From contig JBKQWK010000143.1 of the NCBI GenBank assembly GCA_052139595.1, positions 1 to 12,163 on the forward strand: DNA of 12,163 nt, read 5' to 3'. Shown here in pieces: positions 5,819-12,163 of this stretch (the first letter of the stretch is position 1; each line of letters begins with the position of its first letter). The stretch is from JBKQWK01 sp052139595 (GTDB taxonomy: Bacteria; Actinomycetota; Thermoleophilia; UBA2241). A program made the translations under genes and the position numbers. The notes under the pieces are model-generated. The model ran no database searches, was not told the origin of the DNA, and saw nothing but the letters and a program-made list of their open reading frames with translations.

Positions 5819-6451
5819 TCACCACTCACGCTCGCCGGCCAGCAGGAACGTCACCTGCGTGTCGCCATAGCGTTTGACCCGTATCGCCGTCAGCGGCAGG
5901 CTGACGACCTGACCACGAGCGCTCTCTACAACAACGACGCTCCCCGGCAGGCACAGCGCCTTCAATTCACGTGCCACCTCGGGCTGCACCGCCGCATACG
6001 CCGCATACGGCGGGTCCACGAAGAGCAGAGTATACCGCCTTGCCTCAGCCACGTCAGCCGCCAGCGCACGGCGATAGTCGGCCGCGACCACGCGGCCGCG
6101 ATCTGCCGGCACGCCAAGAGCGTGCAGGTTGGCCCGCAAAACGCGCACCGCCGCCGCGTCGTTCTCAACGAACGTGCACGCCGCGGCACCGCGCGAAAGA
6201 GCCTCTATGCCCAGACCACCGGCACCGGCGAACAGGTCGAGGACCTGATGACCGGCGAGCCAGCCGTCGGCGGCGGAGCCTGCCGGCGTCGCTCCGCCGC
6301 CGGCGTCTGTAGCACTCGCCGGCCACGGCCCACCGAGTGCCTGCAGCACGTCGAAGATCGCCTCACGCACGCGGTCCGCCGTGGGCCGCGTGACTCGCCC
6401 GGCCGGCGCCGCCAGCCGTCGACCACGCCAGGCGCCGGCAATCACCCGCAC
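5819..6451 (-). CDS. rsmD: 16S rRNA (guanine(966)-N(2))-methyltransferase RsmD
   Basis: SAM-dependent methyltransferase acting on guanine 966 (E. coli numbering) of 16S rRNA in the assembling small subunit. The N terminus MRVIAGAWRGRRL and TRPTADRVREAIFDVL (21-36) are diagnostic. The SAM-binding motif DLFAGAGGLGIEALSRG is at 72-88 and the catalytic DPPY motif at 146-149. Length is 210, longer than the usual 180-190, because of a Gly/Ala/Pro-rich insert at about 41-68 that contains a perfect inverted repeat at DNA level. The start is a GTG at 6451; a second GTG two codons on is possible, and no strong ribosome binding site is visible. It follows the pyrimidine phosphorylase by 26 bases and precedes coaD by 43. 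Confidence 0.95.
   Translation of the reverse strand: MRVIAGAWRGRRLAAPAGRVTRPTADRVREAIFDVLQALGGPWPASATDAGGGATPAGSAADGWLAGHQVLDLFAGAGGLGIEALSRGAAACTFVENDAAAVRVLRANLHALGVPADRGRVVAADYRRALAADVAEARRYTLLFVDPPYAAYAAVQPEVARELKALCLPGSVVVVESARGQVVSLPLTAIRVKRYGDTQVTFLLAGEREW
6269..6303. repeat. 12-bp perfect inverted repeat inside rsmD
   Basis: Arms CGGCGGCGGAGC (6269-6280) and GCTCCGCCGCCG (6292-6303) are perfect reverse complements around an 11-base spacer. They encode residues about 50-61 of RsmD, inside the non-conserved insert between the N-terminal motif and the SAM site. The arrangement resembles a small palindromic element inserted in frame, but GC-rich chance or mRNA structure are alternatives. 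No T run follows. Confidence 0.65.
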
Positions 6452-6477
6452 GTGAACGCGCCCGTGGTCACCACCGG

Positions 6478-7785
6478 TCAGCCGCCGCCGACAACACTGC
6501 TGCCAGCGAGCACGACCGGCGGCGCTGCCGCCGCCACATCACTGAGCACAAATGCACCCGCCAGCGTCGCCTGCGCGGCGACACGGCGGCGGCCATCGCG
6601 CGCGTAGACCGTCGCCAGAGGCTCGCCGGCGGCGACGTGTGCGCCGACCTTGGCCAAAAGCACCACGCCGGCAGCAGGATCGACGGCATCGTCGAGCTTC
6701 TGCCGGCCGGCGCCGGCAAGCTGAGCGGCACGGCCAACGGCGCGAGCGTCGACGGTGACGACGAAGCCGTCCGTCGGCGCCGTCACCGTCGCCGCCGCCA
6801 AGCGGTGATGCTCACCCGGTGTCCAGCGACCGCCCTGCACAAAGCACCAGCGCTCAAACTGCGCCGCGGCGCGCCCGTCGGCGAGCGCCGCGCTGGCGAG
6901 ATGCCAGCCCTCGTCAGCATCACAACCCAGATCGGACAACGACAGCAAAGCACTCGCCAAGGTGAGCGTCACCTGACGCACGTCGTCTGGACCCTCACCG
7001 CTGAGCACTTGCCACGCCTCTTCAACTTCGAGGCGGTTGCCTACGGCCAGGCCAAGTGGCTGATCCATCGACGTATACACACAGTGCACCGGGCGGCCAA
7101 AGGCCGCCCCCACCGTCTCGCACAGGCGACCGAGCGAACGCCCCTCAGCCAGCGTCTTCATGAACGCACCGGCGCCGACCTTGATGTCGAGCACAAGTGC
7201 CGCCGTACCGCTAGCGATCTTCTTGGCCATGATGCTGGCGGCAATGAGACCCTCGTTCTCAACCGTGGCGGTGACGTCGCGCAGCGCGTAGAGGATGCGG
7301 TCGGCGGGCACCAGCCGCTCACTCTGACTGACCACGGCCACGCCAATGCGTTCGAGCTGCCGCAAGAAGTCACCCTGCGAGAGCTGCACCTTGAAACCGG
7401 GAATCGACTCGAGCTTATCAAGGGTTCCGCCGGTGTGACCCAGGCCGCGCCCGCTCATCTTGCCGAACACGGCTCCACAGGACGCAACCAGCGGCGCCAG
7501 AACCAGGGTGACCTTGTCGCCGACGCCGCCGCTGGAGTGTTTATCGAGCACCGGCCGGCGCACAACGCCTAAGTCGAGCACCTTACCGCTGGCGACCATC
7601 GCCTCGGCAAGAGCAACGGTTTCGTCTGTGCTCAAGCCGCGCCAGACAATGGCCATGAGCAACGCGCTCGCCTGGTAGGCGGGAATGCCGCCATCGCATA
7701 CGCCACGCACGAAAACCTGCATGCGCTCGCTGTCGAGTTCACCCCCATCGCGCTTGAAGGCAATGATGTCGTTGACGACGTCCAT
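6478..7785 (-). CDS. pdp: Pyrimidine-nucleoside (thymidine) phosphorylase
   Basis: Splits thymidine, deoxyuridine and perhaps uridine with phosphate into the base and (deoxy)ribose-1-phosphate. The protein has 435 residues, normal for the family. The signature SGRGLGHTGGTLDKLE is at 111-126; the phosphate site DKHSSGGVGDK is at 81-91 with Ser85 where most homologs have Thr. Substrate residues R169, S184 and K188 correspond to R171, S186 and K190 of E. coli DeoA. The C-terminal alpha/beta domain (from about 335) ends normally with KVGAHVAAGEPLATVYA at about 382-398. Sequence resembles Bacillus Pdp, so broad pyrimidine specificity is possible. The ATG at 7785 lacks a strong ribosome binding site. 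It follows the purine phosphorylase by 31 bases, completing a nucleoside breakdown set with DeoB. Confidence 0.95.
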   Translation of the reverse strand: MDVVNDIIAFKRDGGELDSERMQVFVRGVCDGGIPAYQASALLMAIVWRGLSTDETVALAEAMVASGKVLDLGVVRRPVLDKHSSGGVGDKVTLVLAPLVASCGAVFGKMSGRGLGHTGGTLDKLESIPGFKVQLSQGDFLRQLERIGVAVVSQSERLVPADRILYALRDVTATVENEGLIAASIMAKKIASGTAALVLDIKVGAGAFMKTLAEGRSLGRLCETVGAAFGRPVHCVYTSMDQPLGLAVGNRLEVEEAWQVLSGEGPDDVRQVTLTLASALLSLSDLGCDADEGWHLASAALADGRAAAQFERWCFVQGGRWTPGEHHRLAAATVTAPTDGFVVTVDARAVGRAAQLAGAGRQKLDDAVDPAAGVVLLAKVGAHVAAGEPLATVYARDGRRRVAAQATLAGAFVLSDVAAAAPPVVLAGSSVVGGG

Positions 7786-7816
7786 GGCGCTATTCTACTG
7801 CCGGCGAATGCCGCCG

Positions 7817-8584
7817 CTACGCTGCCGTGCCGAACGCCAGCGGCCACGCGGCCACGAGAGCAGCCGGCAGGCCCGCCTGTAGGCCGGCCGTCAGTCGCGC
7901 CCCGGCCGCCAGCACGGCGTCGTGGTCGCTCACCGCTGAGGCACGATTGACGGTCAGGGCAAGCACAATCGTCTCCATGCCGTGGCCGACGGCAGCCCGC
8001 ACCTCGGGTGCCGTCGACATGCCGACGGCGCTGCCAAAGCCGGCCAGCCAGGCAGCCTCGGCCGGCGTCTCATACTGCGGTCCCGGCACGGCCACGTAGC
8101 GGCCGACCGTGCTCGGCAGACTCGCGGCCATGGCCGCCCGCACCACTGCCGCCCGCTCCTGGGAACAGACCGGCAGCAGCTCAGCCGTGTCAGCCGGCGC
8201 CATCTGAAGATCGACGACCGCCTCGGCCACGACGACACTTCCGGTCGCCGCCGGCGACGTCAGACCACCGGCGGCATTCGTCACAAGCAGACGCCTGACT
8301 CCCCAGGCCGCCAATCCATCAACTGTCGCGCTGAGCTGGTCGGATCCGTAGCCTTCATACAGATGCACGCGCCCACAGGCAAGAAGCAGACGGTGCGGGC
8401 CCAGACGGGCGAGCAGCAGTTCTCCGCGATGACCGGCGACCGCCGGCACCGGCCAGCCGAGATCGGCGTACGACAGTCGCCCAACGATCTCGGCCCCCTG
8501 GGGCACAACGGCCAGCCCGGAGCCAAAAATGATCGCCGCGGCGGCGGCAAAGTCACGGGCCGCGTTTGCTGCCCCGTCGCTCAC
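7817..8584 (-). CDS. punA: Purine-nucleoside phosphorylase (trimeric type)
   Basis: Splits inosine, guanosine and their deoxy forms with phosphate into base and (deoxy)ribose-1-phosphate. All key sites of the trimeric family are present: phosphate loop GSGL (21-24), GRVHLYEGY with R72 and H74, VTNAAGGL (101-108), GPQYETPAE with E172 (bovine E201), GMSTAPEV with M189, and N213 in TVNR (bovine N243). At 255 residues it is slightly shorter than average, losing some N-terminal sequence. The start is a GTG whose last bases overlap the deoB stop (GTGA), so translation is coupled to deoB and no separate binding site is needed. The MTAP subfamily is an alternative, but the Asn at 213 favours 6-oxopurine substrates. 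Confidence 0.93.
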   Translation of the reverse strand: MSDGAANAARDFAAAAAIIFGSGLAVVPQGAEIVGRLSYADLGWPVPAVAGHRGELLLARLGPHRLLLACGRVHLYEGYGSDQLSATVDGLAAWGVRRLLVTNAAGGLTSPAATGSVVVAEAVVDLQMAPADTAELLPVCSQERAAVVRAAMAASLPSTVGRYVAVPGPQYETPAEAAWLAGFGSAVGMSTAPEVRAAVGHGMETIVLALTVNRASAVSDHDAVLAAGARLTAGLQAGLPAALVAAWPLAFGTAA

Positions 8585-9714
8585 GGAATGGCGTGGCCGG
8601 CCAGAGATGGCTCTTGACCGGTCAAGCGTCGGTACGCCGTCGCCCCGACATCCTCCTGGGCGCCGTCGTAGCGCCCCCCAGCCAGGCCCCAGGCAAGCAA
8701 AGGCGAGTACTCGCGCGAGTGATCGGTGCTGGCCGTCGTCGGGTCGACGCCATGGTCGGCACAGAGGATGAGCACGTCGTCCGGCCGCAGAGCCCTGAGC
8801 CAGGAGGGAATGGCATCGTCAACCGCCCGCAGCCCAGCGGCAAAACCGGCGACATCGTTGCGATGGCCCCAGACCTGGTCGAAGTCGACCAGGTTGGCAA
8901 AGAGCAGACCGTGGTCCAGCTCGGCCAGATGACGCGTACAGGCGGCGATGCCGGCCTGATTGTCCTGCGTGTGATCGTCGACGGAAACGCCGCGATGGGC
9001 AAAGATCTCGGCAATCTTACCGACGCCGACCACCGCCACGTCGGCCGCCTGCAGAAGATCGAGGTACGTGCGGCCGGTGAGCGGCAGCGAGTAGTCACGC
9101 CGGTGTTTGGTCCGTTCGAAGCTGCCCGCCCGCCCGGCGAAGGGGCGGGCGATGACGCGGCCGACGGCGTGTTCGCCCTGCAGCTGCTCACGGGCGATCG
9201 TGCACCACGCGTAGAGCTGCTCCAGAGGGACAACGTCTTCGTGACAGGCAATCTGAAAGACCGAGTCGGCCGACGTATAGACGATCGGCTTGCCGGTTCG
9301 CAGATGTTCCTCACCCAGCTCGGCAATGATCTCGGTGCCCGACGCTGGACGGTTGTAGAGAATATCGCGACCGATCGCCGCCACGAATGGCTCGACCACC
9401 TCGGCCGGAAAGCCCTGGGGGTAGGTCGGGAACGGCCGCTCGAGCACGAGGCCCATCATCTCCCAGTGGCCGGTGGTCGTATCTTTGCCGGCGCCGGTCT
9501 CGAGAAGGCGACCATAGGTCGCCGCTGCTACTGGCGCCGCCAGCGGCAGACCGACGACCTCGCCCAGGCCCAGCCGGGCCAGATTGGGCAACTCGACGCC
9601 GCTCTGCTCAATGACGTGCCGCAACGTCGCCGACCCGGCGTCGCCGTAGACGGCCGCGTCGGGCAACTCACCGGCACCACATCCATCGAGCACACACACG
9701 AACACCCTCGTCAT
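8581..9714 (-). CDS. deoB: Phosphopentomutase
   Basis: Manganese enzyme of the alkaline-phosphatase superfamily that interconverts (deoxy)ribose-1-phosphate and the 5-phosphate, linking nucleoside breakdown to central metabolism. The protein has 377 residues, slightly short of the usual 390-400. Metal ligands are D10 in VLDGCGAGE, D279 and H284 in VDFDQVWGH, D320 and H321 in CADHGVDPT, and H332 in STDHSRE, with spacings matching the Bacillus cereus enzyme. The phosphorylated threonine lies in GKDTTTGHWEMMG (76-88). ARPFAGRAG (189-197) is the conserved substrate region of the cap. The ATG at 9714 overlaps the xerD stop (ATGA) and has AGGAGG upstream. The stop overlaps the purine phosphorylase start. 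Its position next to both phosphorylases fits its substrate supply. Confidence 0.96.
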   Translation of the reverse strand: MTRVFVCVLDGCGAGELPDAAVYGDAGSATLRHVIEQSGVELPNLARLGLGEVVGLPLAAPVAAATYGRLLETGAGKDTTTGHWEMMGLVLERPFPTYPQGFPAEVVEPFVAAIGRDILYNRPASGTEIIAELGEEHLRTGKPIVYTSADSVFQIACHEDVVPLEQLYAWCTIAREQLQGEHAVGRVIARPFAGRAGSFERTKHRRDYSLPLTGRTYLDLLQAADVAVVGVGKIAEIFAHRGVSVDDHTQDNQAGIAACTRHLAELDHGLLFANLVDFDQVWGHRNDVAGFAAGLRAVDDAIPSWLRALRPDDVLILCADHGVDPTTASTDHSREYSPLLAWGLAGGRYDGAQEDVGATAYRRLTGQEPSLAGHAIP

Positions 9715-10733
9715 GACGCTTCCTCCTGCGTTGGCGACGGCTGCGTCTCGGCGCCGTCACTCTGCCTCGTAGTCTTGGTCGGCGCCGAGTCCGCTGGTGT
9801 GTCGCCGATCGCTCTGCCGTGCTGACGAGCCCGCGGGTGGGTCTCGAGAAAGACCTCGCGCAGATGTTCGACGGTCACATGCGTGTAGATCTGTGTGGTT
9901 GCCACCGAGGCGTGACCCAGCATCTCCTGGACGCTGCGCAAGTCGGCTCCCCCGCGCAAGAGATGGGTGGCGAAGCTGTGGCGAAAGGTGTGTGCGCTGA
10001 CATGCTTTTGCAGCCCCGCCTTGCGGACGTAACGACGCAGCAAGTAGTCGAGTCCCTGACGGGTGAGCGGCGCGCCGCGGGCGTTGAGAAAGAGCTGTTC
10101 GCGACGGCGACCACGCAACAGCTGCCGGCGACCATCACGGAGATAGCGTCGCAGCGCCTCCCCGGCCGGCCGCCCCATGGGCACAAGTCGTTCCTTGCTG
10201 CCCTTGCCGAGGCAGCGCACCAATCCCGCCTCCAGGTCGACATCGCCTTCGCGCAAACCGGTCAGCTCGCTGGCCCGCAGGCCGCACCCGTAGAGCAACT
10301 CGAACAGGGCCAGGTCGCGCTGGCCGAGTGGACCGGCGGCCGTCACCGCCTGCAGCACCGCCTCGACCTCGGTGACCGTGAGCACGGCCGGCAGATCGTG
10401 GCCCTGCTTGGGACGTCGCAGATGGGCGCTCGGGTCGACCGCCAGCCTCTCCTCACGCACTAGATAGCGGTAAAATCCGCGCACGGCGGCCATACGTCGC
10501 GCCACGCTGCTGCTGACGCCATCACCGCCGAGAGCCTCAAAATACCCGCGCACGTCGTCCTCGCCGGCGTTCAGCAGGGTACCTTCCTGAGCACCGAGGA
10601 AGGCCTCATAGCCGCGCAGGTCGTGCTCGTAGGCGGCAAGCGTGTTAGCGCTCAGACTCCGCTCAAACTGGAGATGATCAAGGTAGTCGCGAAGCAGCGG
10701 GTCGATCGGCGGCTTGTCGACACGGCGCGCCAC
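9711..10733 (-). CDS. xerD: Tyrosine recombinase XerD (Xer family)
   Basis: Site-specific recombinase that resolves chromosome dimers at dif. From the GTG at 10733 it has 340 residues. The SAM-like N-terminal domain covers about 10-95 (DYLDHLQFERSLSANTLAAY). The catalytic set is complete: R153 (YGCGLRASEL), K177 (LGKGSK), H248 and R251 (HTFRHSF), H274 (LGHAS) and Y283 (IYTHV), with spacing like E. coli XerD. A tail of about 40 residues, rich in S, T, D, E and Q, follows position 300; Xer proteins normally stop near 300. The GTG is the first reasonable start after the peptidase stop, 13 bases away, though its ribosome binding site is weak. Longer in-frame readings run back into the peptidase gene. 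XerC cannot be fully excluded; the xerD-deoB pairing favours XerD. Confidence 0.9.
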   Translation of the reverse strand: MARRVDKPPIDPLLRDYLDHLQFERSLSANTLAAYEHDLRGYEAFLGAQEGTLLNAGEDDVRGYFEALGGDGVSSSVARRMAAVRGFYRYLVREERLAVDPSAHLRRPKQGHDLPAVLTVTEVEAVLQAVTAAGPLGQRDLALFELLYGCGLRASELTGLREGDVDLEAGLVRCLGKGSKERLVPMGRPAGEALRRYLRDGRRQLLRGRRREQLFLNARGAPLTRQGLDYLLRRYVRKAGLQKHVSAHTFRHSFATHLLRGGADLRSVQEMLGHASVATTQIYTHVTVEHLREVFLETHPRARQHGRAIGDTPADSAPTKTTRQSDGAETQPSPTQEEAS

Positions 10734-10746
10734 GCCGCCACGCCCG

Positions 10747-11889
10747 TCAACCCTCGTCGCCGGCGCTGATCGCGCCGGCCGTGACAACAAGGGCGTGAAC
10801 AAGTTCGTAACCCTGCCAGAGGCGATCGAGCGGCATGGACTCGGCCGACGTATGCACGCTCTCATAGCCGATGGCGAGGTTGACGCTGGCAAGACCCTTG
10901 GCGTTGAAGACATTCACGTCCGAACCACCGCCGGTGGCGCCGACCACCGGTGCCAGACCGATGGCCAGCATCGCCGCCGTGGCAATACGCACCGGCAGCT
11001 GCTGCGCATCGAGAGCAAAGGCCGCATACTGTTCGGCGATGTCGACGGTCACATCGCAGTCGTGGGCAGCAGCACCAGTCTGGGCAGCATCGAGCATCGC
11101 CTGGATCTGAGCAGCCAGGCGAGCGCCGTCACGACTGCGCGCCTCAGCTTCGACCGTGCACTGCTCGGCCACGATGTTGGTGGCGACGCCGCCGCGGATA
11201 ATGCCCACGTTGCTGGTCGTCATCTCATCGATGCGGCCCAGCGGCATGGCTGCGATCGCTGCCGCTGCCGCCTCGATGGCGCTGCGCCCGCGCTCCGGCT
11301 CGATGCCGGCGTGAGCGGCGACGCCGGTGAAGGTCGCCGTCAGCGATGTCTGTGCCGGCGCTGCTGTGATGATCGTGCCCAGCGGGCCGGAGCTGTCAAA
11401 GACGAACCCGGCCCGCGCCTGCACGCTGGCCAGATCGAACGCTTTCGCGCCGCGCAAGCCGATCTCTTCTGAGGTCGTAAACAGAACCTCGACGCGGCCG
11501 GCCGGCGCCTCGGCGGCGAGATCGCGCAGCAACGCCAGCAACAAGGTAACGGCCGTCTTATCGTCGGCGCCGAGAATCGTCGTCCCATCGCTATACACGG
11601 AGCCATCGCGCACGACTGCCGTGACCGGCCCGCTGACAGCAACTGTGTCGATGTGCGCGCCCAGCAGAACGGTCGTGCCGCCACCGCGCCCGGGCACGGT
11701 AACCAGGATGTTGCCGCAGTCGGTGCCCGTCTGCGCATTTGAATCATCTTCACTAACGGTGAAGCCCAGGTTGGCCACGTACTCGAGAACCAGATCGGCC
11801 AGCGGGCGCTCGTGGCCGGACGGTGACGGCGTCTCGACAAGACGCCGAAACAGCGCCAGCAACTCATCGCGACCAAAACCACGGCTCAT
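10747..11889 (-). CDS. M20 family metallopeptidase, PepT-like
   Basis: Two-zinc aminopeptidase or carboxypeptidase-type hydrolase of 380 residues, close in pattern to the tripeptidase T-like group (YqjE type). Zinc ligands are H79 (GAHIDTV), D109 (LGADDKTA), E142 (TTSEEIG), D165 (FVFDSSG) and H346 (ESVHTSAE); D81 and E141 fill the catalytic positions. The dimerisation domain lies at about 180-290 (TATFTGVAAHAG onwards), and GGGSDVN (320-326) precedes the last ligand. No signal peptide, so it should act on short peptides in the cytoplasm; the exact substrate cannot be told. The ATG at 11889 overlaps the pyrG stop (ATGA) and GAGGTG lies upstream. It ends 13 bases before xerD. Confidence 0.9.
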   Translation of the reverse strand: MSRGFGRDELLALFRRLVETPSPSGHERPLADLVLEYVANLGFTVSEDDSNAQTGTDCGNILVTVPGRGGGTTVLLGAHIDTVAVSGPVTAVVRDGSVYSDGTTILGADDKTAVTLLLALLRDLAAEAPAGRVEVLFTTSEEIGLRGAKAFDLASVQARAGFVFDSSGPLGTIITAAPAQTSLTATFTGVAAHAGIEPERGRSAIEAAAAAIAAMPLGRIDEMTTSNVGIIRGGVATNIVAEQCTVEAEARSRDGARLAAQIQAMLDAAQTGAAAHDCDVTVDIAEQYAAFALDAQQLPVRIATAAMLAIGLAPVVGATGGGSDVNVFNAKGLASVNLAIGYESVHTSAESMPLDRLWQGYELVHALVVTAGAISAGDEG

Positions 11890-12163
11890 GCCCGCACCTC
11901 CTCGTACTCGGCGTCACGCTGATTGCGCTTCTCGGCGGCGGCGCCGACAAACTCACGAAACAGCGGTGCTGGCCGATTGGGACGACTCTTGAACTCGGGG
12001 TGAAACTGGGAGGCGACAAACCAGGGATGATCGGGCAGCTCAACGATTTCGACCAGGCGGCCGTCCGGGGTCGTCCCACTGACGACCATGCCGGCCGCCT
12101 CGATCTGCGGCCGCAGATCGGTGTTGACCTCAAAGCGGTGGCGATGGCGCTCGAAGACGACTG
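11886..12163 (-). CDS. pyrG: CTP synthase, C-terminal part (cut by window edge)
   Basis: CTP synthase aminates UTP to CTP using glutamine. Only the last 91 residues are in the window; the gene enters from the right edge. They hold the end of the glutamine amidotransferase domain: ERHRHRFEVN, then HPWFVASQFHPEFKSRP, where the His and Glu of FHPEF complete the catalytic triad with a cysteine outside the window. A short charged tail (KRNQRDAEYEEVRA) ends the protein. The stop overlaps the start of the peptidase gene by 4 bases (ATGA), so both are on one message. The synthase domain is not visible, but the family call is secure. Confidence 0.96.
   Translation of the reverse strand, partial: VVFERHRHRFEVNTDLRPQIEAAGMVVSGTTPDGRLVEIVELPDHPWFVASQFHPEFKSRPNRPAPLFREFVGAAAEKRNQRDAEYEEVRA

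Noticed and set aside
5776..5829. Extended coaD start 18 codons upstream
   Set aside because: It would overlap rsmD and add residues not found in the family; the ATG at 5775 has a good ribosome binding site.
6100..6720. High density of GCCGGC words
   Set aside because: Ala-Gly and Pro-Ala codons in a GC-rich genome yield this word often; I see no fixed spacing or orientation that would mark a signal.
9127..9151. 9-bp perfect inverted repeat in deoB (CGCCCGCCC / GGGCGGGCG, 7-base loop)
   Set aside because: It falls on the conserved RPFAGRAG coding segment, so codon and GC constraints explain it better than a separate element.
8566..9825. Long plus-strand open frame (419 codons) opposite deoB
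   Set aside because: It mirrors deoB and its neighbours, has no recognisable motifs, and long antisense frames are expected in GC-rich genes.
10734..10913. Longer xerD reading frame running 60 codons into the peptidase gene
   Set aside because: The added part does not look like Xer sequence and overlaps the conserved end of the peptidase.
1..12163. A new multi-gene defence, mobile or biosynthetic system
   Set aside because: Every gene but the DRTGG and SepIVA-like ones is a well-known housekeeping gene, and no cargo, integrase site or foreign composition is apparent.

Overview
The window is a compact, GC-rich stretch of bacterial chromosome in which all 15 protein genes, two of them cut by the window edges, lie on the minus strand. 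Read in the direction of transcription (right to left) the order is: pyrG (3' end), an M20 PepT-like peptidase, xerD, deoB, a purine nucleoside phosphorylase, a pyrimidine nucleoside phosphorylase, rsmD, coaD, a DivIVA/SepIVA-like coiled-coil protein, a DUF177/YceD protein, rpmF, a P-loop/DRTGG protein, plsX, acpP, rnc and smc (5' part). No intergenic gap exceeds 130 bases. I saw no tRNA, rRNA, CRISPR array or insertion sequence.

Likely host: a high-GC bacterium, probably an uncultured or deep-branching member of the Actinomycetota. The best clue is the run coiled-coil SepIVA-like protein / DUF177 / (rpmF) / rnc / smc, which resembles the mycobacterial order. The xerD-deoB-purine phosphorylase-pyrimidine phosphorylase run is more typical of Firmicutes, so the class-level assignment is uncertain and is inference.

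Layout: (a) 6478-12163 is a tightly coupled nucleotide and nucleoside block. CTP synthase, the peptidase, the Xer recombinase, phosphopentomutase and the purine phosphorylase are joined by 4-base ATGA/GTGA overlaps or a 13-base gap. The two phosphorylases release (deoxy)ribose-1-phosphate, which DeoB converts to the 5-phosphate for central metabolism. (b) 4261-6451 carries rsmD (16S rRNA methylation), coaD (CoA synthesis), the putative cell-division coiled-coil protein and DUF177. (c) 473-4167 carries rpmF, the DRTGG protein, plsX, acpP and rnc. It resembles the classical yceD-rpmF-plsX-fab-acpP and plsX-fab-acpP-rnc-smc clusters, but fabH, fabD and fabG are missing and a DRTGG protein sits before plsX. 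CoaD makes the precursor of the phosphopantetheine arm carried by AcpP, and PlsX uses acyl-ACP. (d) 1-473 is the ATPase head of SMC.

Regulatory structure is clearest at two places: an extended -10 promoter before rpmF, and a perfect 13-bp hairpin with a T run between acpP and rnc. A 12-bp perfect inverted repeat lies inside a non-conserved insert of rsmD. Overall this is core housekeeping DNA. I did not find a convincing new multi-gene system. The points worth a second look are the DRTGG-plsX coupling, the acpP-rnc hairpin, the palindrome in rsmD and the repeat-built tail of RNase III.
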